Of a DNA stretch of 64,000 nt, positions 1 through 10,039 are shown in pieces. The DNA is from Bacillota bacterium (lineage in GTDB: Bacteria > Bacillota > Clostridia > Christensenellales > UMGS416), in NCBI GenBank assembly GCA_023410875.1, contig JAEYPH010000019.1:46536-110535 (forward strand), read 5' to 3'. The notes beneath the pieces are model-generated. The model did no database searches. It had not been told where the DNA came from and worked only from the letters and a program-made list of their open reading frames with translations. Both the position numbers and the translations under genes were made by a program. Every line of letters begins with the position of its first letter. Positions within the stretch are counted from its first letter, which is position 1.

Positions 1-2200
1 AGCTGCTGAAGTTGTTCACGAACACGCGATTGCTGAACATCTGTTCCGCGAGCCCGTTGAGCTCGTTTTCCAGCTTGACGTCGTCCTCGGCGGTCATGCA
101 CGTCCGGCTGGTCGTCCGTTCCGGCCTCACGCCCAGGTCAGCGGCCAGCCTGTCGTAATCGGCGCTGCTTACGACCATGGATACGGTCGCAAAATCCAGT
201 ATCGGCACGCCCAGTGGCCGTTGGTCGGTCAGCGCCACCAGCGTGACCGGCGCGGTTCTGGCTGGGCTGCCCTCCATCTCAACGCGCAGCTCCAGCACGT
301 CGCCGGCGCCGGCGGTGAGCACACCACCCACGACTCTTTGCAGGAAGCCTTCTACCAAAACCTTGGCTTTGCCCGCGTTGACTAAAATAGCCTGGGCATT
401 CTTCCCGCCGGAAAGGGCGTCAGGGTCTGCGCCCACGGCTCGGGCATAGGCTTTGAAGCTGGCGTCATCCAGTCGCACGACCCGCGCTTCGAGCAGATCG
501 GGATTGGGGTTGTCCTTGTTGGCAAACTTCGCTTGGTCGGTCAGCCGCCCCTGAGCGGGCAGGGACACGCTGAACAGATCGAGCTCCGTCATCGCCAGTA
601 TGCCGTCCAAGGACCGGATGCGGTCGTTCATCGCCCGAACCTGCTCGGTAGGAAGGCTGTTGTAGTTCACCGCAATGTCGTAGTCGATGCCCTCGTCGCT
701 GACAGCTTCGAGCGTTTCGCCCAGCGTCGCGTAGGAGGACACGGTCAGGAACAACACGATGCTGATGACCAGCGAAGCGATCGTGGCACGGTATTTGCGA
801 CGGCTGCGCTTGAGATTCTTCAGGGCGATCTCCGCCTCGAAGCCGAACAGCCGGCGGGTGAAAGCTCCGGTACGCACAGACCTTCCGCTGATGCGGATGT
901 CGCCGCTCTGGCGGATGGCGTCGATGGGCTGCACGCGGGAGGCGATGCGGGCGGGCTTCAGGGCCGACAGCCACAGCGTGACTGCCGAGAGCGCCACCGC
1001 GGCCAGCAGCGCCAGCGGCGGCACCACGAGGTCCAGCGTAACGCCGCCGGCGGTGTTGATGAAGCTCTGCAGCAGCGGCTGGATCGCCTTCATCGTGATC
1101 GCCATGCCGCCTATGCCGGCCAGGATGCCCAGAGGCACACCCGCAGCGCCGATCAGCACCGCCTCAAAATACACGCTGGCACGCTTCTGCGCCCGAGTGG
1201 CGCCCACGCTGGCCAGTATGCCCAACTGCCGGCTGCGTTCGGACACCGATATCGCAAAGGCGTTGCCGATCATCGATACCGACGCCACGAGTATGATCAT
1301 GAAGATGACCGCTGCAATGCCCAGCAGGAACGTGAAAATCGTGTCGCTGGCGACGATGCCGTAGTAGCGCAGCAGCAGCTCGTTATACACTGGCTTGCCC
1401 GCGCCGACAGCTTTGGCCAACGTTCTCCCATCCTCAAAGATCCCACGGGTGATGTGCCGGGCCGTGTAGTACACGTCCACCGTACCGGTAGCGCCGTCCT
1501 CCAGCACACCGATGGCAGAGCACGCTGCCGACCAGCTGGGTTCCAGGCCCGGCCGCTCGATGATGCCCACGACGGTGAACGTGCGCCCCTCACCGGGCAG
1601 CAGGCGCTCGGCCATCTCCGGCTTGCCAGTCACAGGGTCCATAACCTGCTCGCCGGTCTCGGGGTCTACGCTGTAAAGCAGGCCCTGGCTCAGATTGATG
1701 TCTTCATCGCTGCCGTCCACGCGCCGCCCAAGCGCCATTGTCAGCGTGTCGCCGATCTGATAGGGTGTATCCACGGTGCGGTTCACGGTTTCCGATAGCA
1801 CGATCTCACCGCTGTTTTCAGGCAGGCGGCCTTCCTTCAGGCGGATGGACATCTGCGTGAGACCGTCGGCGCTGAACTGCCGCACAAAAAGGTATGCCTT
1901 GTTGGAGTTCTGCGAGCCCTGCAGCGGCGCGTAACCAAGGTCCCGTTGCAGCACGACCCGGTCCACCGCGTCGGCTGCGCGCACCCGAGCCACGCGCTCG
2001 GCGGCGACACCGCGCAGCTGCACATGCCAGTTGCCGGTATCGGAGATCGTGGAGCGGTGCAGCATGCCCAGAAAGGATGCCAGGAACACCGACACCGCCG
2101 TGATCATGGCCGTTGAGAGGATGACGCCGATGATCGTGACGATCGTGCGTTGGCGGTTCAGGCGCAGGGTTTTCCATGTGTATTGCTGCATGACGTTCAT
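1..2200 (-). CDS. ABC transporter permease, FtsX-like (3' end outside window)
   Basis: Membrane component of an ABC exporter of the MacB/FtsX permease superfamily, 733 residues visible. Residues about 18-45 form the first membrane segment, followed by a roughly 230-residue outside domain. Next come three hydrophobic segments typical of an FtsX core, including the cytoplasmic motif SERSRQLGILASVGAT. A further segment starts near the sequence ALKNLKRSRRKYRAT and a second large outside domain runs off the window edge. Two large outer loops argue against the single-loop BceB type and for a duplicated FtsX permease. The ATG at 2200 overlaps the ATPase stop in an ATGA, so the two are translationally coupled. 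The substrate is unknown; the adjacent sensor kinase suggests an antimicrobial peptide or envelope stress role, which is inference. Confidence 0.88.
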   Translation of the reverse strand, partial: MNVMQQYTWKTLRLNRQRTIVTIIGVILSTAMITAVSVFLASFLGMLHRSTISDTGNWHVQLRGVAAERVARVRAADAVDRVVLQRDLGYAPLQGSQNSNKAYLFVRQFSADGLTQMSIRLKEGRLPENSGEIVLSETVNRTVDTPYQIGDTLTMALGRRVDGSDEDINLSQGLLYSVDPETGEQVMDPVTGKPEMAERLLPGEGRTFTVVGIIERPGLEPSWSAACSAIGVLEDGATGTVDVYYTARHITRGIFEDGRTLAKAVGAGKPVYNELLLRYYGIVASDTIFTFLLGIAAVIFMIILVASVSMIGNAFAISVSERSRQLGILASVGATRAQKRASVYFEAVLIGAAGVPLGILAGIGGMAITMKAIQPLLQSFINTAGGVTLDLVVPPLALLAAVALSAVTLWLSALKPARIASRVQPIDAIRQSGDIRISGRSVRTGAFTRRLFGFEAEIALKNLKRSRRKYRATIASLVISIVLFLTVSSYATLGETLEAVSDEGIDYDIAVNYNSLPTEQVRAMNDRIRSLDGILAMTELDLFSVSLPAQGRLTDQAKFANKDNPNPDLLEARVVRLDDASFKAYARAVGADPDALSGGKNAQAILVNAGKAKVLVEGFLQRVVGGVLTAGAGDVLELRVEMEGSPARTAPVTLVALTDQRPLGVPILDFATVSMVVSSADYDRLAADLGVRPERTTSRTCMTAEDDVKLENELNGLAEQMFSNRVFVNNFSS

Positions 2201-2880
2201 TTGCGCGTCACCTCGTCGCGCACGATGCGCCCGTCTTCTATGCCGATAATGCGGTCGGCCTGCAGCGCGATGTCTACATCATGGGTGATCACGATCAGCG
2301 TCTGGCCGAACTCCCGGTTGCACTGGCGCAGCAGCGCCAGGATGTCGGCACTGTTGCGGCTGTCCAGATTGCCCGTGGGCTCGTCGGCCAGCACGATGGC
2401 AGGGCTGTTGACCAGCGCCCGGCCGATGGACACCCGCTGCTGCTGGCCGCCGGAGAGCTGGTTGGGAAGATGGCGGCGGCGGTCTTCCAGATTGAGCATG
2501 CGCAGGATCGTGTCCAGATGCTTGGGCTCGCTCTTGCGCCCATCCAGCAGCAGCGGCAGCAAAATGTTCTCCTCCACCGTAAGCACCGGTATCAAGTTGT
2601 AGAACTGATAGATCAGGCCCACCTGGCGGCGGCGGAAGATGGCCAGCGCGCTTTCATCCAGCGTGGAAAGGTTCACGCCGTCCACATAGACCTGCCCGCC
2701 GGTGGGGCGATCCACACCGCCCAACGTGTGCAGCAGCGTGCTCTTGCCCGAGCCCGACGAGCCCACGATGGCCACGAACTCGCCCTTTTCCACGCTCAGC
2801 GACACATCATCCAGCGCCCGCACGGCGGCTTCTCCGCTGCCATACACCTTGCTGACCTTTTCCACTTTTAAAATTTCCAT
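2197..2880 (-). CDS. ABC transporter ATP-binding protein (MacB/LolD type)
   Basis: ATPase subunit that powers the FtsX-like permease encoded directly downstream. All motifs are present: Walker A GSSGSGKST, Q-loop in GLIYQFYNLIP, signature LSGGQQQR, Walker B AIVLADEPTGNLD and the H-loop ITHD. It has 227 residues, normal for this family of exporters. I chose the ATG at 2880 because GAGGAG lies nine bases upstream; an in-frame GTG at 2889 would start inside the ribosome-binding region. The stop overlaps the permease start by 4 bases. A 73-base gap separates it from the histidine kinase upstream, so kinase, regulator and transporter are probably one transcript. Confidence 0.95.
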   Translation of the reverse strand: MEILKVEKVSKVYGSGEAAVRALDDVSLSVEKGEFVAIVGSSGSGKSTLLHTLGGVDRPTGGQVYVDGVNLSTLDESALAIFRRRQVGLIYQFYNLIPVLTVEENILLPLLLDGRKSEPKHLDTILRMLNLEDRRRHLPNQLSGGQQQRVSIGRALVNSPAIVLADEPTGNLDSRNSADILALLRQCNREFGQTLIVITHDVDIALQADRIIGIEDGRIVRDEVTRK

Positions 2881-2961
2881 GGCATTCACTCCTCATAATC
2901 GTATGATGCCATTCTAATCAGTGCAGATGACGCCGCGGTGACAGCATCGGTGACTTTTTTG

Positions 2962-3957
2962 TCACTTAGGAAAACGAATTTCAAAGGCGCTGCCGCCCTG
3001 GGGAAGCACATGAGCCGACACGGAGCCCTCCTGCCCCTGCACGATGGCCGCCGCCAACGCCAGGCCCACGCCAACGCTGTCCTCGTGGGCGTTGCCGCCG
3101 CGGTAGAAGCGGCTCCAGATGTGGGGCAGATCGGCAGGGGCAATGCCCGGTCCGCTGTCCTGTATACGGATCTGGGTGTACAGTGGATTCTCGGAACAGC
3201 AGACCGTCAGCGTGCCGCCGTCAGGCGTATGCTCGACGCAGTTTTTCAGGATGTTGAGCACGGCCTCCGCCGTCCACGCCGGGTCGCAGTACAGCGTCAC
3301 CGCGCCTGTGTCCGCGCGAAGCAACTGGTTTTTGAGCTCCATGGGGATCAGCAGCGGCGCCAGCGCCCTCTGCAGCAGCGCATCGGCGCGCACCGGAGCG
3401 CGCTGGAATTGCACCGTGCCCGCGTCCAGTCGGGAGAGCTTGAGCAGCGCGCTCAGCAGCCACTGCAGCCGCTCCAGCTGCGCGCGGATGCGTCCGGTGA
3501 ATTCCAACCGACGCTCCTCGGGCAGATCCGCGTCGCACAGCAGGTCGGTCATCACGAAGAGTGACGTCAGCGGCGTCTTCAGCTGGTGCGAAATGTCGGT
3601 CAGCATCTCCTGCAGGGCGCTCTTGTCGCGCTGCAATTGTGCGTTACGCTCGCGGAGCATGACCGTGGTCTTGTAGAGTTCGCTTCTCAGGATGGAAAGC
3701 TCGCCCTCGGCCTCGTCCCGGGGGTCCAAGCTGTGGTCGCCGCTGTTGATGCGGCGCAGTTGGTCGCTAAGCCGGGTGATCTGGCGATAGCGCCAGGCAG
3801 TGAAGGCCAGCGTGGCCGCCAGGAACAAGACGGAAAACCCGGCGCACAGAGCCGCCGCCGCCGGGGAAATGAGCAAGCCCAAGGCGACACTGAGCGCCGC
3901 CAGCGCCACCAGCGCCAGCAAAAAAATACGGAACTCCCGGTTGCGCAGCATGGTCAT
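2962..3957 (-). CDS. Sensor histidine kinase, intramembrane-sensing type
   Basis: Membrane-bound histidine kinase of 331 residues. Two hydrophobic segments (about residues 9-31 and 36-56) are joined by only a few residues, so there is no outside sensor domain; this is the layout of intramembrane-sensing kinases such as BceS, which read the state of a partner ABC transporter. A HAMP-like linker follows, then the H-box ISHQLKTPL with the phospho-accepting His124, the N-box LNILKNCVEHTP, the G1 box DSGPGIAP and a G2 box GVGLALAAAIV. Its start overlaps the response-regulator stop by 4 bases and the exporter genes follow. The cognate signal is inferred from context only. Confidence 0.93.
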   Translation of the reverse strand: MTMLRNREFRIFLLALVALAALSVALGLLISPAAAALCAGFSVLFLAATLAFTAWRYRQITRLSDQLRRINSGDHSLDPRDEAEGELSILRSELYKTTVMLRERNAQLQRDKSALQEMLTDISHQLKTPLTSLFVMTDLLCDADLPEERRLEFTGRIRAQLERLQWLLSALLKLSRLDAGTVQFQRAPVRADALLQRALAPLLIPMELKNQLLRADTGAVTLYCDPAWTAEAVLNILKNCVEHTPDGGTLTVCCSENPLYTQIRIQDSGPGIAPADLPHIWSRFYRGGNAHEDSVGVGLALAAAIVQGQEGSVSAHVLPQGGSAFEIRFPK

Positions 3958-4637
3958 TCCCCCGCCCGGTAGCCCAGGCCGCGCACGGTCTGTATCAGCC
4001 GCGGGCTTTGCGGGTCGTCGCCCAGCTTCTCCCGCAGGCGTTTGATGTAGACGCTCAGCGTGTTGTCGTTGACGAACTCGCCGGCAATGTCCCAGATGCC
4101 CTCCAGCAGCTGGCTTCGGCTGAGCACCTGGCCGCTGTGGGCGGCCAGCGTCAGCAGCAGCCGGTACTCCAGCGCCGTCAACTGGGGGACTTCATCCCCA
4201 TTTCTGGTAACCCTGGCTTGCTTTGTGTTGATTGTGACGTCTCCCAACTGCAGAACGTCCGCGCTTTCCAGGGATTTCTCGGCGCGGCGCAGGATGGTCC
4301 GCAGGCGGGACATCAGCTCTCTGACGCGGAAGGGCTTGGAGATGTAGTCGTCGGCGCCCATGTCCAGGCCCATGACGACGTTGATCTCGTCGTCAAAGGC
4401 GGTCAGGAAGACGACCGGCGTATCCCCCGCGGCGCGGATCAACCGGCACAGGTCATAGCCACTGCCGTCGGGCAGGTTCAAATCCAGCAGGGCCAAATCG
4501 AAATGCTTTGAGCCGATGGCGTCCCGGGCCTGCGCGGCGCTTGCGCACAGGATCACGTCGTAGCCCTCCTGCCGCAGCGAGTAGTCCAGACCCATGGATA
4601 TGGTTTTTTCGTCCTCCACCAGCAGTATCGTCTTCAT
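3954..4637 (-). CDS. Response regulator, OmpR/PhoB family
   Basis: DNA-binding response regulator of 227 residues. The receiver domain has the acidic pair in VEDE, phospho-acceptor Asp52 (LALLDLNLPDG), the conserved Thr near 79 (VVFLTAF) and Lys near 101 (YISKPFR). The C-terminal winged helix contains LTALEYRLL and ends in the typical IQTVRGLGYRAGE. It is first in the regulator-kinase-exporter group, and overlaps the kinase by 4 bases. A TATACT -10-like hexamer lies about 26 bases upstream without a convincing -35. The family resemblance to PhoB is general; nothing here links this protein to the Pho-box promoters elsewhere in the window. Confidence 0.95.
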   Translation of the reverse strand: MKTILLVEDEKTISMGLDYSLRQEGYDVILCASAAQARDAIGSKHFDLALLDLNLPDGSGYDLCRLIRAAGDTPVVFLTAFDDEINVVMGLDMGADDYISKPFRVRELMSRLRTILRRAEKSLESADVLQLGDVTINTKQARVTRNGDEVPQLTALEYRLLLTLAAHSGQVLSRSQLLEGIWDIAGEFVNDNTLSVYIKRLREKLGDDPQSPRLIQTVRGLGYRAGE

Positions 4638-4712
4638 CGGCGTGCCCTCCGGCGACAGTATAACACAATCGGCGAAAACTCAAATGAACAAATCGTCACC
4701 GGTTCGAGCATG

Positions 4713-4741
4713 CAAAAGCCCGCCGTTCCTGCGAACGGCGG
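4713..4741 (-). terminator. Rho-independent terminator of the liv operon
   Basis: A 9-bp stem CCGCCGTTC/GAACGGCGG with a 4-base loop lies 19 bases past the livF stop. On the minus strand it is followed by GCTTTTGC. It separates the amino-acid transporter operon from the response regulator gene, which starts at 4637. Confidence 0.8.
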
Positions 4742-4759
4742 TCTGAATGCTTGAAAGGA

Positions 4760-6235
<1,476 letters not shown>

Positions 6236-6249
<14 letters not shown>

Positions 6250-7327
6250 TGTCGTTGCCTCCTTTGGCCGCGCGGCGCTCACCCAGGCGGGCGATTTGCC
6301 TCTTCCACCAGCGGGCCGACAGCAGCGTGTCGGTCAGCGCAAGTTCCCTGGTGCCCAGCAAGCCCTGGGGGCGGAAGATCATCATCAGGATGAGCAGCAG
6401 CGGATAGATCACCAGACGATAGCTGGAGAGCTCCAGCGGAAACTGAACGCCGCCCAGGTCGATGGGGATCGTGGGCAGATTGCGCAGCACCGTCTCCTGC
6501 AGCAGCACCACGACGAAGCCTGCGGTCACCGTGCCCGTCAGAGACCCGAGGCCTCCGAACACGACGATGACCAGGAAGTCCATGGACTTCAGGAATGTGA
6601 AGCTGCCGGGGTTGAGATATCCATAGTGGCCGGCAAACAGCGATCCGGCGATGCCGGCCAGCAATGTGGACAGCGTAAACGCGTAAACCTTGGTGTAGTA
6701 GACATTGATGCCCATGGCTTCGGCGGCGATTTCATCGTCGCGCACCGACAGGATGGCCCTGCCGTGGGAACTGGTCAGCAGGTGGGCCAACGCCAGAATA
6801 GCCAGCACCATGAACAAAGACACCCATACGAAGTTGCTAAGCGTCTGGTTGCCAAGAAAGTTGGCGATGCTGGGGATGCCCATCATACCGGCGGCTCCGC
6901 CGGTCAGCTTATCCAGATTGTTGAGCACCACGCGGATGATCTCGCCGAACCCCAGCGTCACGATGGCCAGATAGTCTCCGCGCAGCTTGAGGGCCATGGA
7001 GCCGAAGATCAGGCCCACCAGAGCGGTGAACAGCGAAGCCAGCACCAACGCAGGAAACATCGGAAAACCGGCCTTGAGCATGATGGCCGTGCCGTATGCG
7101 CCCACGGCCATGAAGCCCGCGTGGCCCAGCACCAGCTGGCCGGACATGCCGGTGACCAGATTCAGTCCCAGCGCCACGATGATGTTGATGCTGGCCGTGG
7201 TCAAAACGGTGGTCACATAATCGTTGAACACGCCCAACGACGCGAGGGCCACGATGACGCCATAGACGACGAAGATAAAAGCAACCTGCTTGCCCAGGCG
7301 TTGAAACAGACTTCCCTTGCTCTTCAT
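6236..7327 (-). CDS. livM: Branched-chain amino acid ABC transporter permease LivM
   Basis: Inner membrane permease of 363 residues with about ten hydrophobic segments. It carries LivM-family sequences such as GLNLVTGMSGQLVLGHAGF near the N-terminus and RDDEIAAEAMGINVYYTK, the cytoplasmic coupling loop that contacts the ATPases. The C-terminus extends about 45 residues beyond the last membrane segment and is charged. It sits between livH (12 bases upstream) and livG (overlapping). With LivH it forms the translocation pore; the exact substrate within the branched-chain amino acid/amide family cannot be told from sequence. Confidence 0.96.
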
Positions 7328-7339
7328 TTCAACACCTCC

Positions 7340-8263
7340 TTACACTTTCTCACGGGTCAGCTTACCCAGAATGCCGGTTGGCCGCAGATACAGCACGATG
7401 ATCAGGATGGCAAATACGATGCCATCCGCCCACAGCGAGGAGATATAGCCCTTGGTCAAGGACTCCACCAGGCCGATCAGCAGGCCGCCCAGCATGGCGC
7501 CGGGTACGCTGCCGATACCGCCCAATACCGCCGCGATGAAGCATTTGAGGCCCGGCATGATGCCCATATAAGGGTTGATCTGCGGGAAGGAGAACGCGTA
7601 GAGAATGCCCGCGGCGGCGGCCAGCGCCGCGCCGATGGCAAAGGTGAAGCTGATGACAAAATCCACCGGGATGCCCATGAGCTTCGCAGCGTTCATATCG
7701 AAGGAAACAGCGCGCATGGCCTTGCCCATGCGGGTGTAATTGACGATGTAATTGAGCACGATCATCAGCACGACAGCGGTCAGCATGACAAACACATGCA
7801 TCGGCGCAATGTGCAGCCCCGTAACGTTTTCGATGCCGGCGCTGATCTGCTGGAACGGATAGAGGATCGCATCCCCCAACTGCGGATATTGCCGCGGGTT
7901 GGGGCCGATGAAGGGCAGCGTCTTGCTGCCGTTCTCCAGGAACATGGAAACGCCGATGGCCGTGATCAGCGCGTTGAGCCTGGGCGCGTTGCGCAATGGT
8001 TTATAGCATGTTTTCTCCATGAAGATGCCGATGGCGGCGCAGCCGGCCATGGCCACCAGGAATGCCACCACGCTCAGCCACAACGGCATGGAGCTCCCCA
8101 CCAGCACGAAGTAGGCCATATAAGCGCCCAGCATCAGAATATCTCCATGAGCAAAGTTGATCAGCTTCACGATGCCGTACACCATCGTGTAGCCCAGGGC
8201 GATCAGCGCGTAAATGCTGCCGATGGTGAGCCCTATAAAGAGATAACTCAGTAACTTTTCCAT
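7340..8263 (-). CDS. livH: Branched-chain amino acid ABC transporter permease LivH
   Basis: Partner permease of LivM, 307 residues, about eight hydrophobic segments. Family hallmarks are GLTIGSIYALIALGYTMVYG at the N-terminus followed by INFAHGDILMLGAY, and the coupling loop RMGKAMRAVSFDMNAAKLMG. I start it at the ATG at 8263, preceded by AGAGGTGG; an upstream in-frame ATG at 8338 adds a soluble leader with no resemblance to the family and no ribosome site. The gene follows livK after about 100 bases. No terminator-like hairpin was evident in that gap, so readthrough from the livK promoter is likely. Confidence 0.96.
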   Translation of the reverse strand: MEKLLSYLFIGLTIGSIYALIALGYTMVYGIVKLINFAHGDILMLGAYMAYFVLVGSSMPLWLSVVAFLVAMAGCAAIGIFMEKTCYKPLRNAPRLNALITAIGVSMFLENGSKTLPFIGPNPRQYPQLGDAILYPFQQISAGIENVTGLHIAPMHVFVMLTAVVLMIVLNYIVNYTRMGKAMRAVSFDMNAAKLMGIPVDFVISFTFAIGAALAAAAGILYAFSFPQINPYMGIMPGLKCFIAAVLGGIGSVPGAMLGGLLIGLVESLTKGYISSLWADGIVFAILIIVLYLRPTGILGKLTREKV

Positions 8264-8364
8264 CGATCCACCTCTTACCCTTGCCTTGCACGAGGGAAGC
8301 GCGAAACACGATGTTCCGCGCTTCCCCCCATCAAACAATTAGTTTTGTAACTCAGCCGATGCCA

Positions 8365-9564
8365 TCACGGATCGACCGTGGCAAAGTACTTGGCGGCCAG
8401 CTTGCCGTCTTCACCCTTGACGAGGGTTACGATCACGGCGGACTTCACAGGGTTGCGGCTGGCGTCGAAGGAGATGGTGCCGGTGACGAACTTGCCGGTG
8501 ACGGCCTTCATGGCGTCACGTACCTTGGCCTTGTCGGTGGAACCGGCGGCGGTGATGGCCTTGGCTACGATCTGCATGGCGTCATAGCCCAGAGCGGCCA
8601 GAGCGTTGGGGATTTCCTTCTCGCCATAGGCAGCAGTGTACTTCTTGACGAAGGCCACAACGTCCGCGTCGGTGGCGCCGGGGTCATAGTGGTTGGAGAA
8701 GTAGGAACCGGCAACTTCGAGGCCGGCGTTGCCGACGATGCCGTCCCAGCCGTCGCCACCCAGCATGATGACGTCGGTCAGACCAGCGTCACGGACCTGC
8801 TTGGTGATCAGGGCATCCTTGGCATAGTAGTCGGGCAGGAAGATGATCTCGGGAGCGCTTTCCTTGACCTTGGAGATGATGACGGAGAAGTCCGCATCGT
8901 CCTTGGTGTAGGCTTCCTTGGCGGTGATGGTGCCGCCGCCGGCGGTGAAGGCCTTCTCAAACTCGGTGGCCAAACCCTTGGAATAGTCGTTGCCATTGTC
9001 AAAGAGGATGGCGGCCTTGGTCTTCTTGAGATTTTCGAGGGCGAACTTGCCGCATACGGTGCCCTGGAAGGGATCGATGAAGCAGGTGCGGAAGATGTAG
9101 TCGCCGATCGGGGTCACGGCCTCATTGGTGGAGGCGGTCGTGATCAGCGGGATGCCGTCCTTCTGGGCCAGCGGCGCGATGGCCAGCGTGCACTTGGAAG
9201 CCACGGAACCGATGATGACGTCGACCTTGTCCTGGGAGGTCAGCTTCTTGTAGCAGTCCACGGACTTTTCGGGGGTGTTCTCGTCGTCGGCGAGGACGAG
9301 CTCAACCTGCTTGCCATTGATGCCACCGGCCGCGTTGATCTCGGAGATGGCAATCTTGATGGCGTTGGACGTGGATACACCATACACGGAAACGTCGCCG
9401 GTCATGGGCATGATGGCGCCGATCTTGATGGTGCCGCCGGAGGCGGCGGGGGCGGCGCTGGTTGCGGCGGATCCGGTGGGTTTGGTCGTCTGGCAACCGG
9501 CCAGAACCAGGCCCACCACCAGCGTCAGAACGACGGCCAAGGCGAGTGCGCGGGTCTTCTTCAT
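8365..9564 (-). CDS. livK: Branched-chain amino acid ABC transporter substrate-binding lipoprotein LivK
   Basis: Extracellular solute-binding lipoprotein, 399 residues, Peripla_BP_6 family. The signal peptide MKKTRALALAVVLTLVVG is followed by a lipobox VLAGC with lipidated Cys24 and a Thr/Ser/Ala-rich spacer. The mature start IKIGAIMPMTGDVSVYGVS and the later IIGSVASKCTLAIAP and ALGYDAMQI segments are typical of LivJ/LivK-like receptors. The start at 9564 has AAGGAGGAG ideally spaced; an upstream ATG at 9639 is inside the leader hairpin and is rejected. It is first in the operon, as usual for binding proteins that must be made in excess over the permeases. Confidence 0.96.
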   Translation of the reverse strand: MKKTRALALAVVLTLVVGLVLAGCQTTKPTGSAATSAAPAASGGTIKIGAIMPMTGDVSVYGVSTSNAIKIAISEINAAGGINGKQVELVLADDENTPEKSVDCYKKLTSQDKVDVIIGSVASKCTLAIAPLAQKDGIPLITTASTNEAVTPIGDYIFRTCFIDPFQGTVCGKFALENLKKTKAAILFDNGNDYSKGLATEFEKAFTAGGGTITAKEAYTKDDADFSVIISKVKESAPEIIFLPDYYAKDALITKQVRDAGLTDVIMLGGDGWDGIVGNAGLEVAGSYFSNHYDPGATDADVVAFVKKYTAAYGEKEIPNALAALGYDAMQIVAKAITAAGSTDKAKVRDAMKAVTGKFVTGTISFDASRNPVKSAVIVTLVKGEDGKLAAKYFATVDP

Positions 9565-9589
9565 GTACGTTTCTCCTCCTTGATGCGAT

Positions 9590-9641
9590 AAATGGTGAAG
9601 AAATAGCATTCCCCGAGTGAACCGCCATTGCTTCACCATTT
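9590..9641 (-). promoter_or_regulatory. Inverted repeat in the livK leader
   Basis: An 11-bp perfect inverted repeat, AAATGGTGAAG/CTTCACCATTT, with 30 bases between the arms. It lies between the proposed livK transcription start (about 9645) and its ribosome site. In RNA it would form a hairpin at the very 5' end of the messenger; in DNA it could be an operator. The arms are a seen fact; function is inference. Confidence 0.6.
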
Positions 9642-9651
9642 GTTATACAAG

Positions 9652-9680
9652 AAGCTATCACATCCCATGCATGATGTCAA
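9652..9680 (-). promoter_or_regulatory. Candidate promoter of the liv operon
   Basis: On the minus strand TTGACA (9675-9680) is followed after 17 bases by TAGCTT (9652-9657). The -10 is weak but is preceded by TG one base upstream (extended -10). It lies about 90 bases upstream of the livK start. Confidence 0.6.
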
Positions 9681-10039
9681 GCATAAAGTATATTAAATAT
9701 GAAGGAACGAACGCATCTTCTAGCAAAATAAAAGGAAAATAACGATAGCAAACAGGTAAAGTTGAAGTTTGGCGCATGTATGTGCGTGTAAAGTTGCATT
9801 TTCATAGCATCCAGCTGGGGGAACTGCAACTTGCGCCTACAAAAATATGCAAAGAGCCCTCTCCCCATCCGTTCCCCGTCACCGTGGGAGAGGGAGATAG
9901 ATAAATGGAGCAAAGGTATAGCACCGATAACCGATGGCGGATTCATTCCGCCGAGGAAACTGAAGATCGAATGAGGATATTACCGAACCGCCCGCAGGCG
10001 TCTGGCGCTTTTTTTACAAATAGAAAATGATGAAACGAG
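9681..10039. other. Gene-free structured stretch between livK and ferredoxin
   Basis: No convincing gene is seen. On the plus strand the stretch holds an inverted repeat (AAGTTGCA near 9791 with TGCAACTT near 9824), the repeat-C palindrome at 9857-9894, a hairpin GGCGGA/TCCGCC near 9936-9952 and a run of seven T at 10009-10015 after a short GC stem (CGCC/GGCG). Together these could be a plus-strand non-coding RNA ending in a weak terminator, but no good promoter was found (TTGAAG and TGTAAA near 9762-9792 are 19 bases apart). Confidence 0.35.
9857..9894. repeat. Dispersed palindrome C, copy 1
   Basis: A palindrome with arms CCCTCTCCC and GGGAGAGGG (9 bp) around a 20-base centre. The right half, CCCCGTCACCGTGGGAG, recurs exactly at about 25200-25216 in copy 2. 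Confidence 0.7.

Noticed and set aside
533..1798. 421-codon open frame on the plus strand
   Set aside because: It is antisense to the FtsX-like permease, has the His/Arg/Gln-rich composition of a shadow frame in GC-rich DNA and no family resemblance.
3954..4637. Response regulator as the PhoP/PhoB that reads the Pho boxes
   Set aside because: It is transcriptionally tied to an ABC exporter and an intramembrane-sensing kinase; OmpR-family similarity alone does not support a phosphate role.
9590..9641. Known amino-acid riboswitch or T-box upstream of livK
   Set aside because: No T-box sequence or specifier arrangement is visible, and the leader of about 80 bases is too short.
9931..9939. CGATAACCG as a fifth copy of the conserved terminator tip
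   Set aside because: It is not flanked by a stem around the tip and no P1 hairpin lies on its 5' side, so it was treated as a chance match.
9677..9946. 89-codon open frame on the minus strand upstream of livK
   Set aside because: No ribosome site; it crosses the proposed liv promoter and repeat C.
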